DNA of 64,000 nt, taken from contig CANRID010000001.1 in NCBI GenBank assembly GCA_947630665.1, positions 62,001 to 126,000 on the forward strand, written 5' to 3'. Numbering within the stretch: position 1 is the stretch's first letter; each line of letters starts with the position of its first letter. Position numbers and translations under genes: made by a program. Shown here piece by piece: positions 58,950 through 64,000 of this stretch. The stretch comes from an uncultured Bacteroidales bacterium. Lineage in GTDB: Bacteria; Bacteroidota; Bacteroidia; Bacteroidales; UBA932. The notes under the pieces were generated by a model. That model did not search any database, was not told the DNA's origin, and saw only the letters and a program-made list of their open reading frames with translations.

Positions 58950-58957
58950 TATTTTTG
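58928..58957 (+). promoter_or_regulatory. Promoter of the GNAT-DUF47-Pit unit
   Basis: TTTG (58928-58931), 18-nt spacer, TATTTTTG (58950-58957); the GNAT gene starts at 58982. Confidence 0.5.
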
Positions 58958-58981
58958 CACTTTCTTTAAAAAAACTTAAAC

Positions 58982-59485
58982 GTGATTCCTGTTATTTCCG
59001 AAGTCGCCTCGCAAGAAGAGATCGATTTGGTTTCCGCTCTGGCCGATGAAATATGGCACGAGCATTATTCCCATATTTTGGATAAGGGGCAGATCGATTA
59101 TATGATCGGAAAGTTCCAGTCTCCCCGCGCCATTGCCTCTCAGATAAAAAACGGTTACCGGTATTATTTTATAAAGCTCGCCGGAGAACCTGTCGGGTAT
59201 ATGGGAGTCAAAAAGGAAGACCGGTCGTTGTTTTTAAGCAAGTTGTATATTTTGGATAAATTCAGGGGAAAAGGCTATGCGGGCGCCGCTTTTTCATTTT
59301 TGGAAAAATACGCCGCCGACAACGGTCTCTCCTCTATTTGGCTGACGGTAAACCGTCATAATGAAAAAAGTATCGCCGTATATAAAGCCAGAGGCTTTTC
59401 CGCCGTACGCGAAGAGGTTTCGGATATAGGGAACGGCTATGTAATGGATGACTTTATTATGGAAAAGAAAATATTGACAGTATGA
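58982..59485 (+). CDS. GNAT-family N-acetyltransferase
   Basis: 167 aa from a GTG at 58982. Acetyl-CoA motif LYILDKFRGKGYAGAAFSFL (motif A, RGKGYAG) and SIWLTVNRHNEKSIAVYKARGF (in pieces: WLTVNRHNEKSIAVY, KARGF) of motif B. The substrate is unknown. It overlaps the DUF47 gene by 4 nt (ATGA). Confidence 0.85.
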   Translation: MIPVISEVASQEEIDLVSALADEIWHEHYSHILDKGQIDYMIGKFQSPRAIASQIKNGYRYYFIKLAGEPVGYMGVKKEDRSLFLSKLYILDKFRGKGYAGAAFSFLEKYAADNGLSSIWLTVNRHNEKSIAVYKARGFSAVREEVSDIGNGYVMDDFIMEKKILTV

Positions 59486-60135
59486 AGGCATTAGACAGAT
59501 TCTTTCAGTTATTTGTCGTTAAAGAGAAAAAATTCTATCCTCTTTATATAGAACAGGCGGAGATTACGGAAAAAGCGGCGGGACTCTTAGTGGAATTGCT
59601 TAAGGAAGATTCTTATGAAAAGCGCAAAGAGTTAGGTAAGGAAATCAAGAAGAACGAAAGCGAGGGCGATAAAGTGGCGCATACCATATTCGACGAGCTG
59701 TATAAAACGTTCGTAACCCCTTTCGACCGGGCGGATATACAGCAATTGGCGTCCCGGGTGGAAACCTTTCTGGATTTTATCCACGATGCGGCAAAGAAGA
59801 TAGTCATTTATCATCCCCGCAGTATAGACAAGGTGTGGGTCGAGATAGGGGAGTCCATCCTGGAAGATGCGAAAATCCTGTCGGGAATCATGAAAGAATT
59901 GGAATTCCTGTCGGGAAAATCCAAATTCCTTATGCAGAAATGCGAGCGGATCAAGGAAATAGAGCATGAAGTCGATGATCTGTACGAATGTTATATGAGC
60001 AACCTGTTTGAGGTGGAAAAGAACGCCATCGAGTTGATAAAATATAAAAATATCGTTCAGAATCTGGAGGATGCGACCGATAAGGCCAAGGAAATAGGCG
60101 ACTGCGTTAAAACCATTATCGTGAAAATAGGATAG
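59482..60135 (+). CDS. DUF47 (PhoU-like) accessory protein
   Basis: 217 aa, all-helical DUF47/PhoU_div family: LGKEIKKNESEGDKVAHTIF, FVTPFDRADIQQLASRVETF, CERIKEIEHEVDDLYE. Members are encoded next to Pit transporters and are thought to regulate phosphate uptake. The Pit gene follows after 37 nt. Two TGTCGGGA copies lie only 30 nt apart in this gene. Confidence 0.9.
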   Translation: MKALDRFFQLFVVKEKKFYPLYIEQAEITEKAAGLLVELLKEDSYEKRKELGKEIKKNESEGDKVAHTIFDELYKTFVTPFDRADIQQLASRVETFLDFIHDAAKKIVIYHPRSIDKVWVEIGESILEDAKILSGIMKELEFLSGKSKFLMQKCERIKEIEHEVDDLYECYMSNLFEVEKNAIELIKYKNIVQNLEDATDKAKEIGDCVKTIIVKIG

Positions 60136-60172
60136 AGGAGACCGGAAAATTCAATTAAAGATCATTAAGGAT

Positions 60173-61201
60173 ATGCTCGCATTGGTTCTGATAATCGTGG
60201 TCATAGCGCATTTATTCAATTTCCTTAACGGAATGAACGATGCCGCCAATTCCATCGCCACCATTGTTTCCACTAAAGTCCTGTCTCCTTTTGCGGCGGT
60301 ATGCTGGGCTGCTTTCTGGAATTTTGCCGCTGTCTTTATTTTCGGGGTGAAAGTCGCCAATACCATGGGTGAAGGTATCGCGGATCCGGGTGTAATCAAT
60401 GAATGGGTGATTCTGGCGGCCTTGCTGGGTTCGGTGGTCTGGGTATGGTTGTGTACTCATTTCGGAATGCCTATCAGCGTATCCCACGCCCTGATCGGCG
60501 GATTGATAGGCCCCGTATGGTTCGTTTACGGAAGCGGCTATCTGATAGGTTCGGGAATTTTTAAAATAGCCGTGTTCATCGTGCTTTCCCCTCTTATCGG
60601 CCTGTTCTTGGGATTTTTCCTGATGTGTCTGATGATGTTTGTTCTCAAACGGAGGTCTCAGTCGTTTGTGGACGGCATTTTCAAACGCGCACAATTGTTT
60701 TCTTCCGCTATTTTCAGTTTGGGACACGGAGCGAATGATGCCCAGAAAACCATGGGACTGATTGCCGTACTGTTGTTCAGTGCCGCCGGCTCCCAGGAAT
60801 TTATCGCGGAATATCTTTATAATCCCGACAGAGGATTTTATGTCCCCACCTGGCTCATTATCACGTCTTATTCGGTAATCTCTTTGGGAACTGTCACCGG
60901 AGGCTGGAAAGTGATCCGCACCTTGGGAGACGGATTGGCCAGACTTAAACCGGTACAGGGATTTTGCGCCGAGACGGCCGGAGCGCTGACCTTGATCGGA
61001 ACCGCCATAAGCGGAATCCCCGTAAGCACCACTCATACGGTTACCGGTTCCATCATCGGCGTAGGAATTACCAAAGGAATCGCATCGGTCAGATGGGCCA
61101 CCGCCCAGAACATCGTCGTAGCATGGGTGCTGACTATTCCCGCCACCATCCTGATGTCGGGCCTGATGTATCTGCCCATGTATTTCCTGTTCGTCAAATA
61201 A
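60173..61201 (+). CDS. Inorganic phosphate transporter, Pit family
   Basis: 342 aa with about ten membrane helices and two inverted Pit signatures: NGMNDAANSIATIVSTKVL at the N-terminus and GANDAQKTMG near residue 185, plus PVSTTHTVTGSIIGVG near the end. Known role: proton- or sodium-coupled phosphate uptake. It ends 1 nt before the convergent D-cysteine desulfhydrase gene. Confidence 0.93.
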   Translation: MLALVLIIVVIAHLFNFLNGMNDAANSIATIVSTKVLSPFAAVCWAAFWNFAAVFIFGVKVANTMGEGIADPGVINEWVILAALLGSVVWVWLCTHFGMPISVSHALIGGLIGPVWFVYGSGYLIGSGIFKIAVFIVLSPLIGLFLGFFLMCLMMFVLKRRSQSFVDGIFKRAQLFSSAIFSLGHGANDAQKTMGLIAVLLFSAAGSQEFIAEYLYNPDRGFYVPTWLIITSYSVISLGTVTGGWKVIRTLGDGLARLKPVQGFCAETAGALTLIGTAISGIPVSTTHTVTGSIIGVGITKGIASVRWATAQNIVVAWVLTIPATILMSGLMYLPMYFLFVK

Positions 61202-61202
61202 A

Positions 61203-62186
61203 TTACCAGGTAAACGATTCGCTGATCGGGAACAGTCCGTAAAGACCTCCGGTATGGATAAACAGAATATTGTTCCGGTGGCTGAGGTTCCCGCCTTTCT
61301 GTAATTCGTTAAATACTCCGTACATGGCTTTTCCCGTATATACGGGGTCCAGTACCAACCCTTCCAGTCGGGCTGTTTTCTTAATGAATTCGAGTTCTTC
61401 CGGACGGCTGAGCGCATATCCGATGCCTACGTATTTATCGTTGATTTCGATATGGGTCTTGTCTATACGCGCTCCTGCATGCTCCGGCAGATATTCCAAA
61501 GCGCCGGTCGCTATATCGTATGCGATTTCGGTAAAATATTCCGTATTGTCGCATACGGCCATGCCTATAATCCTTTTGCCGGTCTTTTTCAGCTCGTTGG
61601 CCAGATACAGGCCCGCGTAGGTTCCGCCCGATCCGGTGGCGACAACGATAGTGTCGAAGGTAATGCCGGTTTCCTTTTCCTGGCGGAGAATCTCGTCCAT
61701 ACAATTATAATACCCCATGACCCCGATGGCATTGGATGCCCCTTCGGGGATGACATAAGGCTTGTACCCTTGCTGCCGGTACTCCCGTGCCATTTCCTCC
61801 ATAATCTCATTCCGGTGATGACGGTATTCGTCCTGCGTGCAGAATTTGACGTCCGCTCCCATGAGTTTGTCCAAGAAATAATTTCCCCGCACCGGCGGAT
61901 TGTCGCTGATGCGCAGCAATACGGCCGATTTAAGACCTAAGTATGCAGCTACGGAAACGGTGGCCCTGCAATGGTTCGACTGGATTCCTCCGCAGGTAAT
62001 CAGCAGATTGCATCCTTTGTCGAGAGCATCTTTAACCACATATTCCAATTTCCGGATTTTATTTCCGGAAAACTCAGAACCGGTCTGGTCGTCCCGTTTA
62101 ATATAGATATTGGCATCGAGTTCCCGGGAAAGACGCCCGAGTTTATAGATTTTGGTAGGAAGGTTGGCAAGGGTCAGTTTATCCAT
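61203..62186 (-). CDS. D-cysteine desulfhydrase / ACC deaminase-like PLP enzyme
   Basis: 327 aa fold-type II PLP protein. PLP lysine in GSEFSGNKIRKLEY, ITCGGIQSNHCRAT, ATGSGGTYAGL phosphate loop, and C-terminal FIHTGGLYGLF. The family includes D-cysteine desulfhydrase and 1-aminocyclopropane-1-carboxylate deaminase, which differ at few residues; the former is commoner in gut Bacteroidota. Single gene with its own promoter. Confidence 0.88.
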   Translation of the reverse strand: MDKLTLANLPTKIYKLGRLSRELDANIYIKRDDQTGSEFSGNKIRKLEYVVKDALDKGCNLLITCGGIQSNHCRATVSVAAYLGLKSAVLLRISDNPPVRGNYFLDKLMGADVKFCTQDEYRHHRNEIMEEMAREYRQQGYKPYVIPEGASNAIGVMGYYNCMDEILRQEKETGITFDTIVVATGSGGTYAGLYLANELKKTGKRIIGMAVCDNTEYFTEIAYDIATGALEYLPEHAGARIDKTHIEINDKYVGIGYALSRPEELEFIKKTARLEGLVLDPVYTGKAMYGVFNELQKGGNLSHRNNILFIHTGGLYGLFPISESFTW

Positions 62187-62208
62187 ATCAGTGCAGCTTG
62201 AAGTGTCG

Positions 62209-62216
62209 CAAATTTA
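62209..62216 (-). promoter_or_regulatory. -7 box of the D-cysteine desulfhydrase-like gene
   Basis: TAAATTTG on the minus strand, 23 nt before the start codon. Confidence 0.5.
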
Positions 62217-62227
62217 ATTCTTTTTCG

Positions 62228-62235
62228 TACTTTTG
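62228..62235 (+). promoter_or_regulatory. -7 box of the golvesin-like gene
   Basis: TACTTTTG, 22 nt before the ATG at 62257. Confidence 0.5.
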
Positions 62236-62256
62236 TCAAAAAATAAAAGCTAAAAA

Positions 62257-64000
62257 ATGTCTCTTAAAAAATTTTTCAGTATTTGGGCGGGAATTTTTCT
62301 TTTTTCCCAGTATGCCTTTTCCCAGGACGTGAAAATCGTACAACCTTCCGGATTCGCTCCTATGGCGGATTCGATTGCGGCCTATTTAAAACCCCTTGCC
62401 TCCGTCTATGCGAGAGTAAGGGTGGATTCGGTAGAAAGCAGGAAAGGAGATCTGCTTATTTATCTTTCGAATTCCGTATCGGATTATTCGCTCCGGCGGA
62501 ACAACGTGGCCGACATATACGGGATCGCTTCCCGGTTGTTGCCTGAGGAATTTAAAGGCAAAAAACTGTCGATCCGCGCAAACGGATCTTCTTTAGAAGA
62601 GTTGACATCCGAATATTATACGGCACTCGAATCCCGGACGCAGAAAGCCAACGGGAAATCCATAAAAAAGACGCGCAAGGCCAAAGCGGAAGAGGGCGGA
62701 AAATTAGTGGAAAACCTCTCCCGTCCCTATGCCGTAACGGAGGGCTTGCAGGATAAGCATATCGCTTTGTGGCAGAGCCACGGATATTATTACGAGCAGT
62801 CGCTTCAGCGGTGGGAGTGGCAGCGGGCCCGGATTTTCCAGACCGTGGAGGACCTTTATACCCAAAGCTATGTGCTCCCGTTCCTGGTGCCTATGCTGGA
62901 AAATGCCGGAGCGAATGTTTTGCTGCCCCGCGAAAGAGATGTGCAGATAAACGAGGTGATTGTGGATAACGATGCCTCGGAGAGCGGGTATTCGGAAAAT
63001 TCGGGCGATTTTGCCTGGACTCGCGGGGATTCCGCAGGATTCGCCTCTCCGAAAGCCTTTTACCTGTCGGGAGAAAATCCTTTCCGGATGGGTACCTATA
63101 AAAAGATACGGACCGTAAAGGCTTCCTCCCTGAACCGGAAAAACGCTCCTGCGGCCAGCAGTGCGTCCTGGTTGCCTTCTATTCCTCAGGAAGGGGAATA
63201 TGCCGTGTATGTATCTTACTGGACGGAGCCCGACAGCGCGGAGGATGCCGTTTATACCGTAAGGCATAAAGGCGGGGAAACCGTATATAAAGTGGACCAG
63301 CGGATGGGAGGCGGAACCTGGATTTATTTGGGAACGTTTTTGTTCGACCGCGGGCGGACTTCCCAGGGAGTCTATCTTTCGAATGCCACCGGAACCGGAA
63401 AAGGCGTTGTTACGGCGGATGCGGTGAAATTCGGCGGAGGAATGGGCAATATAGCCCGCTGTCCGTCGCCGGAAATCCAAAGCAACCGTAAGAGTTCATC
63501 GGATGAACCGCTTTCCGTAGAAAAGATAGAATTTGAAACGGAACCGGAAATCAGCGGATATCCCCGGTTTACCGAGGGCTCACGCTACTGGCTGCAATGG
63601 GCCGGATTCGCGGATACGGTGTACACCTATTCCAACAATACCAATGATTATAACGACGATTATATGTCCCGCGGCCGCTGGGTGAATGTCCTTGCCGGCG
63701 GATCCAAGGTCAATCCCGATTATAAAGGGCTGAATATTCCGGTGGATATGTCATTCGCCTTTCATTCGGATGCCGGCACTTTTCTCGATGATTCCATTGT
63801 CGGGACCTTGGCCATTTATACGCGCTATTCCAACGGATCGGACAAGTATCCTTCCGGTAAATCCCGGATGGCCGGCCGCGAGCTGGCGGATCTGATACAA
63901 ACCCAGATCGTAGAGGATGTGCGCCGCCAGTTCGAACCGAAGTGGAGCCGCCGCAATCTTTGGGACCGTTCTTATGCGGAATCCCGTACACCCAATGTGC
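62257..64000 (+). CDS. Golvesin/xanthan-lyase-like secreted protein (3' end outside window)
   Basis: 581 codons present, open at the window end. Signal peptide MSLKKFFSIWAGIFLFSQYAFS. Residues about 190-260 contain an amidase-like start (SHGYYYEQSLQRWEWQR, LENAGANVLLPRERD), then a golvesin C-terminal-like beta domain (PQEGEYAVYVSYWTEPDSAE, MGGGTWIYLGTFLFDRG, GVVTADAVKFGGG), then an N-acetylmuramoyl-L-alanine amidase-like catalytic part (VDMSFAFHSDAGTF, SRMAGRELADLIQTQIVED, in pieces). In Bacteroidota such proteins are annotated as xanthan lyase or amidase; peptidoglycan or polysaccharide processing is likely. Two TGTCGGGA copies are present. Confidence 0.8.
   Translation, partial: MSLKKFFSIWAGIFLFSQYAFSQDVKIVQPSGFAPMADSIAAYLKPLASVYARVRVDSVESRKGDLLIYLSNSVSDYSLRRNNVADIYGIASRLLPEEFKGKKLSIRANGSSLEELTSEYYTALESRTQKANGKSIKKTRKAKAEEGGKLVENLSRPYAVTEGLQDKHIALWQSHGYYYEQSLQRWEWQRARIFQTVEDLYTQSYVLPFLVPMLENAGANVLLPRERDVQINEVIVDNDASESGYSENSGDFAWTRGDSAGFASPKAFYLSGENPFRMGTYKKIRTVKASSLNRKNAPAASSASWLPSIPQEGEYAVYVSYWTEPDSAEDAVYTVRHKGGETVYKVDQRMGGGTWIYLGTFLFDRGRTSQGVYLSNATGTGKGVVTADAVKFGGGMGNIARCPSPEIQSNRKSSSDEPLSVEKIEFETEPEISGYPRFTEGSRYWLQWAGFADTVYTYSNNTNDYNDDYMSRGRWVNVLAGGSKVNPDYKGLNIPVDMSFAFHSDAGTFLDDSIVGTLAIYTRYSNGSDKYPSGKSRMAGRELADLIQTQIVEDVRRQFEPKWSRRNLWDRSYAESRTPNV

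Overview
The window reads as a chromosome segment of a Bacteroidota bacterium, most likely order Bacteroidales; the family is uncertain. Evidence: SusC/BtuB-type TonB receptors, a tricorn-like protease, a DUF1460 amidase, a golvesin/xanthan-lyase-like protein, and promoters of the Bacteroidota form (TAnnTTTG at -7, often TTTG about 20 nt upstream) with no clear Shine-Dalgarno sites. In several places the -7 box lies inside the longest ORF, which let me correct start codons (SnoaL-like gene, serB, DUF4143 ATPase, DUF1460 gene).

Layout. 1-6.6 kb: end of queD; a TonB receptor with a DUF362 lipoprotein (plus the tail of a lost DUF362 paralogue); an AraC regulon (SnoaL-like gene, exported flavodoxin, SDR) with a shared operator. 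6.8-10 kb: tricorn-like protease. 10.2-13.2 kb: cobUTSC. 13.2-14.2 kb: serB. 14.2-24.1 kb: a defence island wedged between the convergent 3' ends of serB and cobI. It holds a four-gene coupled operon (MmeI/DnmA-like methyltransferase, an unknown protein, a DEAD/DEAH helicase, a GIY-YIG nuclease), a type II R-M system (controller, N4C-type methyltransferase, MjaI-like nuclease) and four gene remnants: Abi_2 with its upstream RNA, an XRE tail, an AlbA_2/Schlafen-type protein and a C5 methyltransferase start. 24.1-43.8 kb: anaerobic cobalamin synthesis and uptake (cobI, btuFCD, cobK-cbiD, cbiG-cobM, cbiET, cobJ-cobH, cbiK, btuB behind a cobalamin riboswitch, then divergent cobB, pduO, cobQ, cobD, cbiB). 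43.9-47.9 kb: a DUF4143 ATPase and an EcoRII-like R-M pair. 48-51.1 kb: DUF362 ferredoxin protein, DUF1460 amidase, EamA transporter. 51.1-58.7 kb: the ilvD-B-N-C-A-E operon behind a leader peptide and attenuator. 59-61.2 kb: GNAT, DUF47 and Pit phosphate transporter. 61.2-64 kb: D-cysteine desulfhydrase-like gene and a golvesin-like protein that runs off the end.

The cobalamin genes cover nearly the whole route from sirohydrochlorin (CbiK) through the corrin ring methylations to adenosylation, amidation, aminopropanol attachment and nucleotide loop assembly, together with vitamin import. Regulation visible in the sequence: one cobalamin riboswitch over the btuB-cbiK-cobJH-cbiET-cbiG/cobM-cobK/cbiD operon, leader-peptide attenuation of ilv, and an AraC operator placed 51 nt from two -7 boxes.

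The best candidates for something new are the four-gene coupled cassette with an unrecognised AT-rich second gene, the truncated Abi_2 toxin behind an intact-looking promoter and structured RNA, and an octamer (TGTCGGGA) that I count about 33 times by eye, none of them in the defence island.
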